A DNA stretch of 64,000 nt from Streptomyces sp. NBC_00557 (lineage in GTDB: Bacteria; Actinomycetota; Actinomycetes; Streptomycetales; Streptomycetaceae), in contig NZ_CP107796.1 of the NCBI RefSeq assembly GCF_036345995.1, forward strand, positions 868,001 to 932,000, given 5' to 3'. Both the position numbers and the translations under genes were made by a program. Below are positions 1 through 7,887 of the stretch, one piece after another (the stretch's first letter is position 1; the number at the start of each line of letters is the position of its first letter). The notes beneath the pieces are model-generated. The model was given only the letters and a program-made list of their open reading frames with translations. It was not told the origin of the DNA and searched no databases.

Positions 1-360
1 CGGGACCCGCGGGAGCGGATCCCGGCCGTCTTCGACTGGCTGGAGGAGTGGTTCGGCGAGGAGGGCTTCCGCGGCTGCGCCTGGATCAACGCGTACGGCG
101 AGCTGGGCGCCGTCTCGCCGCTGGTCGCCGCCCGGGTGCGGGCCCACAAGGAGGCGTTCCGGGACAGTCTCGCCGCGCTGGTGGCGGAGGCCGGGCTGCC
201 GGCGGCGCTGACCGGCCCCCTCTTCCTGCTCGCCGAGGGAGCCATGGTGAGCGCGGGCGTCACCGGGAGCACCCGGCCTGCGGCCGAGGCTCGCGAGGCG
301 GCACGGACGCTGGTGGCGGCCGCCGGCCGGGAGGTCAGCCGGCGGTCTCCGACAGCTTGA
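1..360 (+). CDS. TetR-family transcriptional regulator, C-terminal part (cut by window edge)
   Basis: The reading frame is open from base 1 and ends with TGA at 358-360, so only about the last 119 residues are present. The helical segment contains WLEEWF, CAWINAYGEL and a tail with GAMVSAGVTGS, which resembles the C-terminal ligand-binding domain of TetR proteins of the LmrA/YxaF type; the DNA-binding N-terminus lies outside the window. It runs towards the ferredoxin gene on the other strand and the two 3' ends overlap by 26 bases. It may regulate the neighbouring P450 genes, but that is only an inference from position. Confidence 0.75.
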   Translation, partial: RDPRERIPAVFDWLEEWFGEEGFRGCAWINAYGELGAVSPLVAARVRAHKEAFRDSLAALVAEAGLPAALTGPLFLLAEGAMVSAGVTGSTRPAAEAREAARTLVAAAGREVSRRSPTA

Positions 361-535
361 TCGCGCCGACCGGGCAGGCGCGGGCCGCCTCCCGGACCAT
401 CGGGTCGCCCGCGCCGTCCTCCCGTCCGGGCAGCAGGGTGCTGTAGCCGTCGTCGTCCTGGGTGAAGACGCCCGGCGCCGCGAGGGCGCACTGACCCGCG
501 CCGATGCAGACGTCCTTGTCGATGTCGATGTGCAT
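335..535 (-). CDS. Small [3Fe-4S]-type ferredoxin of a P450 system
   Basis: This 66-residue protein has the spacing of actinobacterial one-cluster ferredoxins: CIGAGQC near residues 10-16 and a distant CPVGA near residue 54. The position normally holding a second cysteine in the CxxxxxC motif is Ala or Gly, as in [3Fe-4S] ferredoxins. Such proteins carry single electrons from a ferredoxin reductase to a class I P450 in the cytosol. It starts 13 bases after the P450 stop on the same strand, so the two are very likely one transcript and redox partners. No ferredoxin reductase gene is nearby, so that partner must be encoded elsewhere. Confidence 0.9.
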   Translation of the reverse strand: MHIDIDKDVCIGAGQCALAAPGVFTQDDDGYSTLLPGREDGAGDPMVREAARACPVGAIKLSETAG

Positions 536-548
536 GACCGTCAGCCTC

Positions 549-1778
549 TTACCAGGTCACGGGGAGTTCCAGCATCCCCTGGATCGTGTCGCCGCGTTTG
601 AAGGGGATGTCCTCGGCCGGGACGGCCAGGCGCAGCCCCGGCAGCCGGGTCAGCAGGCTGCCGAGCGCGATCTCCAGCTCCACGCGGGCCAGGTTCTGGC
701 CCAGGCACTGGTGGATCCCGAAGCCGAAGGCCACGTGCTGGCGGGAGGGCCGGTGGAAGTCCAGGGTGTCGGGGTCGTCGTACCTCGTCGGATCCCGGTT
801 GATCACCGAGGTGGAGAAGAGCACGCCCTCGCCGGCCCGGATGGTGGTGCCGGCGATCTCGATGTCCTCCAGCGCCACCCGCTGCATCCCGTCGGCGATG
901 GACAGCATCCGCATCAGCTCCTCGACGGCGGCCGGCAGCAGGTCCGGGTCGGCGCGCAGCTCGGCCAGCCGGTCGGGGTGCCGGAGCAGGGTGAAGGTGC
1001 CGAGGGAGATCATGTTGGCGGTCGTCTCGTGGCCGGCGACCAGCAGGATGAGGGCCAGCGACACGACTTCGGCGCGGTCCAGCTCGCCGTCGCGGAGCTG
1101 CTGGTGGACGAGGTCGTCGAGGATGCCGTCGCCGGGTCCCGGCTGCTTCGCCTTGTCGTCGATCAGCCCGCCGAGGTACTCCTCCAGACGGGCGCGGGCG
1201 GCCATGGAGTCGGCCGCGCGGGGGCCGCGCAGCAGCCTGCGGGACTGCTCCTCGAAGAACTCGTGGTCGGCGTACGGCACTCCGAGCAGGCCGCAGATCA
1301 CCGTCGACGGCACGGGCAGCGCGAAGGCGGAGACCAGCTCGGCGGGCGGTCCCTGCGCGATCATCGCGTCGAGCAGCTCGTCCACGGTCCGCTGGATCCA
1401 CGGCCGCAGCCGGGCCGCGCGCTTGACGGTGAACGACGGGACCAGCATCCGCCGCTGCCGGTGGTGCTCGGGGTCGTCCATCCCCAGCAGCGCCACCCGG
1501 CGGTCGCGGATGCCGGCGAACCGCTCGGCGGGGATGGGGAAGTCGGGGTGGCGGCGGTCGGCGGACAGCCGGGGATCGGCGAGCAGGGCGCGGGCGGTGT
1601 CGTAGGAGGTGACCGCCCAGACCTCGCGGCCGTCGTACAGGGTGACGCGGGACAGCGGGCGCCCGTCGCGCAGCAGTCGGTATCCGGTGGGCGGGTGGTA
1701 GGGGCAGGTGCGGTCCTGCGGGAAGGCGACGGCGGCGGCCGGGGTCGCCGGGCCGGTGGGGTCCGTCAGTTCCGTCAT
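549..1778 (-). CDS. Cytochrome P450, CYP105-like
   Basis: The 409-residue protein has every P450 landmark: the I-helix oxygen-binding motif AGHETT near residue 246, the K-helix ExxR (ELMR), and the heme loop FGFGIHQCLG with Cys about 358. The HQCLGQNLARVELEIAL stretch is typical of the CYP105 family of soluble Streptomyces monooxygenases. I chose ATG at 1778 because the N-terminus (TCPYHPPTGY) then matches family length and GAGG lies just upstream; the frame stays open to 1931. It forms an operon with the downstream ferredoxin. The substrate cannot be read from the sequence; relatives hydroxylate fatty acids, macrolides and xenobiotics. From memory, S. coelicolor has a similar CYP105D5-ferredoxin pair. 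Confidence 0.95.
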   Translation of the reverse strand: MTELTDPTGPATPAAAVAFPQDRTCPYHPPTGYRLLRDGRPLSRVTLYDGREVWAVTSYDTARALLADPRLSADRRHPDFPIPAERFAGIRDRRVALLGMDDPEHHRQRRMLVPSFTVKRAARLRPWIQRTVDELLDAMIAQGPPAELVSAFALPVPSTVICGLLGVPYADHEFFEEQSRRLLRGPRAADSMAARARLEEYLGGLIDDKAKQPGPGDGILDDLVHQQLRDGELDRAEVVSLALILLVAGHETTANMISLGTFTLLRHPDRLAELRADPDLLPAAVEELMRMLSIADGMQRVALEDIEIAGTTIRAGEGVLFSTSVINRDPTRYDDPDTLDFHRPSRQHVAFGFGIHQCLGQNLARVELEIALGSLLTRLPGLRLAVPAEDIPFKRGDTIQGMLELPVTW

Positions 1779-2104
1779 GGAAGACCTCGCAGACGAAGGA
1801 GTCGTGCCGATCTTCATTAGATGCCTCGGGCACCTATGGGTCGACGTCAAGTTCGGCCAGTTCGGTGACCCCGGCGATCTGGCCGAAGACGAGCGTCCAG
1901 AGGATCGGATTCCGGCCGGGGCGCGCCGCACGCCCGCCCGGGCAGAGCGACCTGCGCCCTCCGCCGTACGACCATACCCCCACAGATAGTGACATGCAGG
2001 GCGAAACGGGCGATGCGGGGCCGGGCGGCGCGGATGATCCGACGGGCCGCCGATGTTGAATGCGGATGGCAGACAGCCGTTGGACCGACGAAGGGTACGG
2101 ATCC
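1779..2104. other. Divergent promoter region with a 9-bp inverted repeat
   Basis: This 326-base gap separates the divergent P450 and deazaflavin-oxidoreductase genes. It contains a perfect inverted repeat, TTCGGCCAG at 1852-1860 and CTGGCCGAA at 1879-1887, with an 18-base spacer. The arms could form a hairpin or be two half-sites for a regulator. No T-run follows, so it is not a standard terminator. I see no convincing coding sequence here. Confidence 0.45.
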
Positions 2105-2554
2105 ATGCCTCTTGAGGGCGAGTACGAGCCCAGCCCGACCCAGTGGGTGCGCGAGCAGGTCGAGCTGTACGAGAGCTCCGGCGGGACGAAGGGCACGACG
2201 CTCATGGACACCGGGCTGCCGGTCGTCGTGCTGACGTCCCGGGGCGCGAAGAGCGGGAAGATCCGCAAGACGCCGCTGATGCGGGTGGAGCACGAGGGCA
2301 GGTACGCCGTGGTCGCCTCGCTGGGCGGCGCGCCCAAACACCCCGTGTGGTACTACAACATCACGTCCGATCCGCATGTCGAACTGCAGGACGGGCCGGT
2401 CAAGCGGGACATGAGGGCCCGTGAGGTCACCGGCGAGGAGAAGGCCGCGTGGTGGGAGCGGGCGGTCGCCGCGTACCCGCCGTACGCCGACTACCAGAAG
2501 AAGACCTCGCGGGAGATCCCGGTCTTCGTGCTGGAGCCCCTCGACGAGAGCTGA
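2105..2554 (+). CDS. Deazaflavin (F420)-dependent nitroreductase-family protein
   Basis: The 149-residue protein has the small split-barrel fold motifs of the Ddn/FDOR-A group: [24 protein letters not shown] near residues 36-60, followed by [13 protein letters not shown], where the GxPxxPxWYxN pattern is diagnostic. Members bind the deazaflavin coenzyme F420H2 and reduce quinones or activated double bonds, often at the membrane. ATG 2105 is preferred because GAAGG lies just upstream and the N-terminus ([11 protein letters not shown]) fits homologues; an in-frame ATG at 2060 is possible. It stands alone and is followed by a strong terminator inside the end of the convergent cation-efflux gene. 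Confidence 0.92.
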   Translation: MPLEGEYEPSPTQWVREQVELYESSGGTKGTTLMDTGLPVVVLTSRGAKSGKIRKTPLMRVEHEGRYAVVASLGGAPKHPVWYYNITSDPHVELQDGPVKRDMRAREVTGEEKAAWWERAVAAYPPYADYQKKTSREIPVFVLEPLDES

Positions 2555-2632
2555 CGCCCGCCGGAACCGGCCGGACTCGGAAACATCCGCGCCGGACAGG
2601 TGTGAACCGTCCCCGGGGCGGGCACCCGAGCG

Positions 2633-3703
2633 TCAGGCCCCGCCGCGTTCCCCCGTCGCGGCGGGGCTTTCGCGCGCCTCGCCGGCCGGCCGGTCGGTCA
2701 CGTCCAGGAAGATCTGGTCGGCCTCGGGGAACGTCCGGGCCAGGGACCGCTTGATGCGTACGGCGACCCGCTCCAGCCGCTCGCTCTCCAGCCCCGGCAC
2801 CAGGTCGACGCGGGCGGCCACCAGGGTGGAGTCGAGGCCCAGCTTCATCGTGAACAGCGCCTCGACGCTGTCGATCTCCGGCTGCGCCTCGAGCCGCGCC
2901 CGGATGCGGTCGCTCAGCTCCGGATCGACCGCCTCCCCGATGAGCTGGTCGCGGGCGTCACGGCCCAGCCGGTAGGCGACGTACACCAGCAGGACACCGA
3001 TCGCCAGGGAGGCGGACGCCTCCCAGACGACCTGCCCCGTCGCCATGTGCAGCCCCATCCCGGCGAGCGCGAGCGTGACGCCCAGCACCGCCGTGCCGTC
3101 CTCGGCGACCACCGTGCGCAGCGCCGGGTCGCTCAGCGCGCCGAGGCCGCCGCCCTGCCGGCGCACCTGGTGCAGGGCCCGCAGCAGCGAGACGCTCTCG
3201 GCGACGAGGGCCACGCCCAGCACGATCAGGCCCGCCACATAGCCGGAGAACTTCTCCTCCGTGCCCTCGCTCAGCGCCTGGACGCCCTGGAAGAAGGAGA
3301 AGCAGCCGCCCATGACGAAGATGCCGACGGCGGCGAGCAGGGACCAGAAGAAGCGCTCCTTGCCGTAGCCGAAGGGGTGCCGCCGGTCCGCGGGGCGGCG
3401 GCTGCGGCGCAGCGCGGCCAGCAGGAACACCTCGTTGAGGCTGTCGGCGACGGAGTGCGCGGCCTCCGACAGCAGGGCCGGCGAGCCCGCGAGGACGCCG
3501 CCGGCCGCCTTGGCCACGGCGATCACCAGGTTGGCGGCGAGCGCCACCAGGACGGTGACCCGGGTGTGCCGGTCGCCCCCGGAGCCCGTACCGGGCCTGT
3601 CGCGGCCGTGTCCGCCGCGCTGCGCCGCGTGGGGCGCTCCGGCCGGGTCTGCTTCCGCGGCCGTAGGTGTGGCCTGCTCCCGTTCAGAGGATGTCCCGCT
3701 CAC
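2633..3703 (-). CDS. Cation diffusion facilitator (CDF) family transporter
   Basis: The protein has the CDF layout: about six membrane helices and a cytosolic C-terminal metal-sensing domain. The motif ALLSEAAHSVADSLNEVF carries the HxxxD pair of metal site A, and the loop RHPFGYGKERFFW is a family hallmark. The second site sits in the EEKFSGYVAGLIVLGVALVAESVSLL region. It would export a divalent cation such as zinc, iron or manganese in exchange for protons. The start is uncertain: GTG 3703 is used here, giving about 356 residues, while the frame stays open to 3805, which would overlap the start of the divergent gene. A His/Gly/Arg-rich N-terminal stretch precedes the first helix. Confidence 0.88.
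   Translation of the reverse strand: MSGTSSEREQATPTAAEADPAGAPHAAQRGGHGRDRPGTGSGGDRHTRVTVLVALAANLVIAVAKAAGGVLAGSPALLSEAAHSVADSLNEVFLLAALRRSRRPADRRHPFGYGKERFFWSLLAAVGIFVMGGCFSFFQGVQALSEGTEEKFSGYVAGLIVLGVALVAESVSLLRALHQVRRQGGGLGALSDPALRTVVAEDGTAVLGVTLALAGMGLHMATGQVVWEASASLAIGVLLVYVAYRLGRDARDQLIGEAVDPELSDRIRARLEAQPEIDSVEALFTMKLGLDSTLVAARVDLVPGLESERLERVAVRIKRSLARTFPEADQIFLDVTDRPAGEARESPAATGERGGA
2637..2670 (+). terminator. Intrinsic terminator of the deazaflavin oxidoreductase gene
   Basis: A perfect 11-bp stem is made by 2637-2647 (GCCCCGCCGCG) and 2657-2667 with a nine-base loop, followed by TTT. It lies about 80 bases beyond the stop codon and is embedded in the last codons of the convergent cation-efflux gene, whose C-terminal residues are therefore partly dictated by the stem. 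Confidence 0.8.
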
Positions 3704-3803
3704 CCCAGGCCGACTGCCCGCCGACGGGCGGATCACACCGTGCGGGCGGCGGAAAACGGGGAACGTGTTGGCCAGAAGGGGCGCCGGGCGGCGAGGAGGA
3801 GAC

Positions 3804-4820
3804 ATGGGCGGCGACGGAAACCGGTCCTACGGGCACAAGACGTTCAGCCGGTCCAGGAGTCACTTCACGGACCGGATCACCGCCGACGGGCGGGACGGCT
3901 GGCCGGTGGAGGCGGGCCGTTACCGGCTGGTGGTCTCGCGCGCCTGTCCGTGGGCGAGCAGGGCGGTGATCTCCCGCCGGCTGCTGGGCCTGGAGGACGC
4001 GCTGTCGATGGCCGTCGCGGACCCGATCCAGGACGACCGCAGCTGGCGGTTCACCCTGGACCCGGACGGCCGGGACCCGGTGCTCGGCATCCGGTTCCTG
4101 AGCGAGGCGTACGACCGGCGGGAGACCGGTTACCCGGGCGGGGTCAGCGTGCCCGCGGTGGTGGACGTGCCCAGCGGACGGCTGGTCACCAACGACTACC
4201 AGCAGCTGACGCTCGACCTGGCCACGGAGTGGACGGCCCTGCACCGCCCCGGCGCGCCCGACCTGTATCCGGCCCACCGGCGCGACGAGATCGACCAGGT
4301 GATGGCCGAGGTGTACGAGGACGTCAACAACGGGGTGTACCGGGCCGGGTTCGCCACGCACCAGAAGGAGTACGAGGAGGCGTGCGCGGGTGTCTTCCGG
4401 CGGCTGGAACTGCTCGGCGACCGGCTGGCCGGACAGCGGTATCTGGTCGGCGACACCCTCACGGAAGCGGACATCCGGCTGTTCACGACGCTGGTCCGGT
4501 TCGACGCCGTTTACCACGGCCACTTCAAGTGCAACCGCTGGAAGCTGGCGGAGCACCCGGTGCTGTGGGCGTACGCCCGGGATCTGTTCCAGACCCCGGG
4601 GTTCGGCGACACGGTCGACTTCGACCACATCAAGCGGCACTACTACCAGGTGCACAGCGGCATCAACCCCACCGGCATCGTGCCGCTGGGCCCCGACCTG
4701 GCCGGCTGGCTGAGCCCGCACCACCGCGAGGAGCTGGGCGGACGGCCGTTCGGGGACGGTACGCCGCCGGGACCGGTGCCCCCGGGCGAACGGGTGGCCC
4801 CCGAGGGACGGGCCGCATGA
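3804..4820 (+). CDS. Glutathione S-transferase-type protein, glutathionyl-hydroquinone reductase-like
   Basis: The 338-residue protein has CPWA at residues 48-51, the catalytic Cys motif of xi-class transferases (YqjG/ECM4 family), and a C-terminal helical domain with RYLVGDTLTEADIRLFTTLVRFDAVY and HFKCNRWKL, both strongly conserved in that family. These enzymes reduce glutathionyl-hydroquinones; actinobacteria lack glutathione, so mycothiol or another thiol is the likely cosubstrate here. ATG 3804 follows GAGGAGGA at the right distance. The C-terminus ends in a Pro/Gly-rich tail after DLAGWLSPHHREELGG. A DUF4235 gene follows 28 bases later, probably in the same transcript. Confidence 0.93.
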   Translation: MGGDGNRSYGHKTFSRSRSHFTDRITADGRDGWPVEAGRYRLVVSRACPWASRAVISRRLLGLEDALSMAVADPIQDDRSWRFTLDPDGRDPVLGIRFLSEAYDRRETGYPGGVSVPAVVDVPSGRLVTNDYQQLTLDLATEWTALHRPGAPDLYPAHRRDEIDQVMAEVYEDVNNGVYRAGFATHQKEYEEACAGVFRRLELLGDRLAGQRYLVGDTLTEADIRLFTTLVRFDAVYHGHFKCNRWKLAEHPVLWAYARDLFQTPGFGDTVDFDHIKRHYYQVHSGINPTGIVPLGPDLAGWLSPHHREELGGRPFGDGTPPGPVPPGERVAPEGRAA

Positions 4821-4848
4821 GGGCCGTCCGGCGAGGAAGGAGTCACAT

Positions 4849-5151
4849 ATGGGCAAGGCAAAGAAGAAGAAGCTTCCGTTCGTCTACCAGCCGATCGGTT
4901 TCGTGCTCAGCTGGGCGAGCGGCGCGCTGGCCGGTATGGCCTTCCGGAAGGCGTGGATGACGCTCCGGCACGAGGAGGAGGCGCCGGACGCGCTGGACCC
5001 GGACCGGGGGTGGGGGGAGATCCTGCTGGCGGCGGCGGTACAGGGGGCGATCTTCGCCGTGGTGCAGAGCGCGGTGAACCGCACGGGCGCGAAGGCGATC
5101 GCCCGCTCCACCGGGCAGTGGCCAGTGGCCGGCAAGGACGACCGCGACTGA
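4849..5151 (+). CDS. DUF4235 small membrane protein
   Basis: This 100-residue protein starts with a lysine-rich segment (KAKKKK) and then has YQPIGFVLSWASGALAGMAFRKAW and a second hydrophobic stretch AAAVQGAIFAVVQSAVNRTGAKA, the two conserved membrane segments of the DUF4235 family found throughout actinobacteria. Its function is unknown. A good AAGGAG site precedes ATG 4849. Spacing of 28 bases from the transferase gene suggests cotranscription. The product should sit in the cytoplasmic membrane with a charged middle loop (RHEEEAPDALDPD). Confidence 0.92.
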   Translation: MGKAKKKKLPFVYQPIGFVLSWASGALAGMAFRKAWMTLRHEEEAPDALDPDRGWGEILLAAAVQGAIFAVVQSAVNRTGAKAIARSTGQWPVAGKDDRD

Positions 5152-5590
5152 GCCGAGCGGGCCGGAGACGGGCCGGCGCGGCGCCAGGGCGCGGGCCGCG
5201 CCGGGCTGCGGCTGCGCCTGATGGGCCGCGCCGGCTGCTGGTGCGTGGTGAGGGATCGCACCGGCTGCTGGCGCGTGGTGACGGATCGCGCCCGGCTGCG
5301 GGTGCGTCGTGCCTGGCCTGCGGCGGGCGGTCGGTGCCTCCTGACGGCGAGCGTTCTGGCGGCGGGGGCGTGCTGACAGCGCGGCGGCGTCCCGGTGGCG
5401 AGCCCTGCTGGCGGCGGAGGGCGTACTGACGGCGCGGCGGCGTCCCCGTGGCGCAGGCCTGCTGACGGCGCGGCGTCCTGGCGGCGGGGGCGTCTCGTCG
5501 GGCCGCGTCCGCGCGCTCTCGGCGTCGCCTGAACCCGCGAACCCCCTGGCGGCGCAGCCGGGTTCCGGCGGGCCGCCTTGCGGGGGACGC
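5152..5590. repeat. Intergenic GC-rich direct-repeat array (array A)
   Basis: No gene is visible here. Four imperfect copies of a roughly 30-base unit beginning CCGGCTGC start at about 5201, 5231, 5261 and 5292. Further on, blocks built on CTGACGGCGCGGCGGCGTCC recur near 5372, 5425 and 5461, interleaved with CTGGCGGCGG motifs. The whole stretch reads as a decayed minisatellite between a + strand gene and a - strand gene. Long open frames across it have biased Arg/Ala/Gly composition and no ribosome site, and I regard them as spurious. Confidence 0.7.
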
Positions 5591-5983
5591 TCAGCCCTGC
5601 TTCGGCGCCATGGCCGGCAGCAGGCGCAGGGTGAACGAGTGGCCCGCCGGGTCGGCGTAGCCGCGTTCCTCGTACGGCCCCGGCGCGGACTTCGTCTCCA
5701 GCGGCCGGCCTCCCAGCTCCACCACCCGCCGCTCGGCCTCGTCCAAGTCCTCGACCAGGAAGTCGAGATGGACCTGGAGGGAGTTCTCCGGGCGGGGCCA
5801 GCTCGGCGGGGTGGCGTTCACATCGCGGCGGAAGGCCAGCCGGATGCCGTCGGCGCCCCGGACCTCCACCAGGTTCGCGGAGGCGTGCGACTGCTCGCCC
5901 TCCAGCAACTGCCGGTAGAACTCGGCGAGTTTCTCCGGCTCGGCGCAGTCCAGCACGACCACGCCGCGGTTCACCAGTGTCAT
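5591..5983 (-). CDS. VOC-family protein (glyoxalase/bleomycin-resistance fold)
   Basis: A 130-residue single-domain protein with the beta-alpha-beta-beta-beta pattern of vicinal-oxygen-chelate proteins: GVVVLDCAEPEKLAEFYRQLL at the start, LQVHLDFLVEDLDEAERRVVELGGRPL in the middle and YADPAGHSFTLRLLP near the end. This is the single-domain glyoxalase-like subtype that actinobacteria carry in many copies; the substrate is unknown. ATG 5983 follows GGGAGGA at good spacing. It is 50 bases downstream of the pyridoxamine-oxidase-like gene on the same strand and may share its transcript. Confidence 0.9.
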   Translation of the reverse strand: MTLVNRGVVVLDCAEPEKLAEFYRQLLEGEQSHASANLVEVRGADGIRLAFRRDVNATPPSWPRPENSLQVHLDFLVEDLDEAERRVVELGGRPLETKSAPGPYEERGYADPAGHSFTLRLLPAMAPKQG

Positions 5984-6033
5984 GTGTCCTCCCGGGAATG
6001 TCCTCCTTCTGCGGATATCCCGGGCGGCCGGGT

Positions 6034-6498
6034 TCACTCGGCCGGCAGCCACCGTCCGTCGCGCATCAACTCCCGCCCCTCGAGCTCGTTCTCCTCGCGC
6101 CAGGCCTGGACGCGCTGCGGAAGGATCCTGAAGTACAGGTAGCGGGCGGAGAGCCGGCGGGGGTCGAAGCCGGTCTTGCCGGCGAAGACCTCGGCGTCCT
6201 CCTCGGGGAGGTCCTCCGGGGTCACCGACTGGACGGCGCCCTCGATCATCACGACGTCGCGCGTCGGGCCGAGGCCCAGCCGGGCCCGGCCGGTGGCCAG
6301 GAGGTTGCGGCCGGTGGGGCTGTCGGCCGGGGTGGCGATCAGCAGGGTGGCGCCGTCCCACACGAAGGACAGCGGCACGAGGTAGGGGGCGGCGCCGTCG
6401 GGTCCGGCGGTGGCGACCCAGACGTCGACGTCGTTCTCCAGCCGGTGCAGGGTGTCCTTCTTGCGCTCTGCGCGGGTGCGGGCGGGCGGTGGGGTCAT
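6034..6498 (-). CDS. Pyridoxamine 5'-phosphate oxidase-family (split-barrel flavin/F420) protein
   Basis: The 154-residue protein begins with a basic segment, then LENDVDVWVATAGPDGAAPYLVPLSFVWDGATLLIATPADSPTGRNLLATGRARL, a classic split-barrel core in which the small-molecule and flavin or deazaflavin sites form at the dimer interface. The middle LGPTRDVVMIEGAVQSVTPEDL and the end RILPQRVQAWREENELEGRELMRDGRWLP are typical of actinobacterial proteins annotated as PPOX-class enzymes that may use F420. AGGAGG precedes ATG 6498. It is probably cotranscribed with the VOC gene. The exact reaction is not predictable. Confidence 0.88.
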   Translation of the reverse strand: MTPPPARTRAERKKDTLHRLENDVDVWVATAGPDGAAPYLVPLSFVWDGATLLIATPADSPTGRNLLATGRARLGLGPTRDVVMIEGAVQSVTPEDLPEEDAEVFAGKTGFDPRRLSARYLYFRILPQRVQAWREENELEGRELMRDGRWLPAE

Positions 6499-6540
6499 GG
6501 CGTACGGCCTCCTGTGGTCCGGGGACGTCCAGTGTGGCCG

Positions 6541-6822
6541 TCAGCCGGCGCCGCCCGCACGGATGTGGTCAAGGCGTGTCCGGGCCGCCGTCAGGAGCAG
6601 GTCCAGGGCGGCCGGGTAGGAGCTGGAGCGCATGGCGGCGACGAGGAGGGGTGCGGTCGCCGCGATGGGCGGGTGCGTGTCGGCGGGCAGCCGCCCGTAC
6701 GTGCTGCGCCGGACCTGCGCCTCGGCCTCGCGGGCGGCCCTCGGCAGGGCGGTGCCGGCGGAGTCCAGGGCGCCGAGGACGCGCTCACGGCGTACACGGC
6801 CGGATCGGCGTACGTGAACCAT
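6541..6822 (-). pseudogene. C-terminal remnant of an unrecognised protein
   Basis: This frame could encode 93 residues ending SYPAALDLLLTAARTRLDHIRAGGAG. Its first 14 codons are antisense to the truncated amidohydrolase next door, and no ribosome site precedes the ATG. The credible part begins about 6780 (LGALDSAGTALPRAAREAEAQ) and looks like the helical C-terminus of a longer protein whose 5' part has been lost. I do not recognise the family. The sharp change at about 6780, where homology to a different gene on the other strand begins, indicates a rearrangement joint. Confidence 0.45.
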
Positions 6823-6972
6823 CCGGACGGCACCGGCCGGGTGGCCGTCGGAGCGCTCGCCGACCTCGTGGTGCTGGACCGCGATCCGTTCGCCGGGCCG
6901 CCGGAGGCCCTTGCGGGGACCCGCGTGGCGCTCACCTGCGTCGGCGGGCGGCCGGTGTACCGGGCCGGCTGA
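6781..6972 (+). pseudogene. Amidohydrolase (YtcJ-like) C-terminal remnant
   Basis: The frame from 6781 encodes ALTAYTAGSAYVNH, then GRVAVGALADLVVLDRDPF and a final GGRPVYRAG. This is the standard last 60 or so residues of the Amidohydro_3/YtcJ family, where ADLVVLDRDPF closes the beta-sandwich. The roughly 480 preceding residues, including all metal-binding histidines, are absent, and the upstream sequence abruptly becomes an unrelated gene on the opposite strand. It is therefore a dead fragment left by a deletion or recombination. Confidence 0.8.
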
Positions 6973-6982
6973 GGCGCCAGGC

Positions 6983-7825
6983 TCACTTGCAGCCGACGCC
7001 CTGCTTCAGCCGGGGCCAGGCCTCCACGCCGCCGGAGGTGCGTACGTAGGCCGTGGCGTGGTCGGGGGTGAGCCAGAGGTTCCGGTCGCGGTGGCGGTAT
7101 CCGGTGTCGCGGGCGTCGGCGGGCATCCGGACGCGGCCGCGGTACGGCGCGGTGAGCAGCTCGTCGCCGAGCACGCCGTCGGGGTCGCGGGCGTAGGTCG
7201 TGCCCTCCAGGTCGAGGAAGTGGGCGGACTGCCAGCCGCAGTGCTCCGGGCCGGCGGAGCTGGTCAGCCGGCTCACCGGCACCCGCCTGCCGTGCCGGTC
7301 CGTCCAGACCTCCCAGCCCTGGGAGGCCGCGAACGCGGCGGGGAACTCGGCCGGGTCGCAGGAGGCGTTCGTCTCCGGCCCCCAACCCGGCCTGTCCTTC
7401 TGGTCCTTGGCCACCACGACGGCGGCCTTGGTCCGGCCGCCGACGTCGTAGGAGTACAACACCCGGTCCCCCGCCCGGCGTTCCGCGCGCCAGCCGTGGT
7501 CGGGCAGGTCCGGCTGGACCGTGTCGAAGAAGAGCCGCAGGCCGTCCTGCGGGGTCCTGCCGCCCTCCCGCTCGGTCCAGCCGTCGGGGCCCGAGCCCTC
7601 GAAGATCTCCCCGTCGCACTCCAGCGCCCGGCCCGCCGCCCCGGAGGCCAGGCGCAGGGCCCGCGGCCCGCTCGCGTCGGTCTGCCGGGTGGGCACGTAC
7701 AGCGGTCCGCCGTACGGGGAGGCCGGCGCAGTGCCCTTCACCACCAGGTCCGGCCGGGGCGTGCCGCCGCACCCCGCCACCGTCACGACCGTCAGCACCG
7801 CCACCGCCGGCAGCCCTCCGCGCAT
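6983..7825 (-). CDS. Predicted lipoprotein of unknown function
   Basis: The 280-residue protein starts with a short signal peptide ending in VAGC, a lipobox with Cys19, so it should be lipid-anchored outside the membrane. The mature part has four further cysteines (LECDGE, NASCDP, HCGWQS and VGCK) that could pair as disulphides, and aromatic-rich segments such as SQGWEVWTDRHGRRVPVSRLTSSAG. I recognise no catalytic family. ATG 7825 is preceded by GGGGTGGGA. The gene ends 11 bases before the amidohydrolase remnant on the other strand and follows the GlxA-type regulator by 62 bases. Confidence 0.82.
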   Translation of the reverse strand: MRGGLPAVAVLTVVTVAGCGGTPRPDLVVKGTAPASPYGGPLYVPTRQTDASGPRALRLASGAAGRALECDGEIFEGSGPDGWTEREGGRTPQDGLRLFFDTVQPDLPDHGWRAERRAGDRVLYSYDVGGRTKAAVVVAKDQKDRPGWGPETNASCDPAEFPAAFAASQGWEVWTDRHGRRVPVSRLTSSAGPEHCGWQSAHFLDLEGTTYARDPDGVLGDELLTAPYRGRVRMPADARDTGYRHRDRNLWLTPDHATAYVRTSGGVEAWPRLKQGVGCK

Positions 7826-7887
7826 GTCCCACCCCTGTTTCCCGTGTGCCGTGTACGGTCCTGCGACGCGCGGGCGGGCCGGAACGT

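Noticed and set aside
504..1820. Long + strand open frame opposite the P450 gene
   Set aside because: Its Gly/Arg/Val-rich composition and lack of domains are typical antisense shadows in very GC-rich DNA; the - strand frame has every P450 motif.
3703..3805. Start of the cation-efflux gene at 3805
   Set aside because: It would overlap the ATG of the divergent transferase; GTG 3703 is more likely, although the choice is uncertain.
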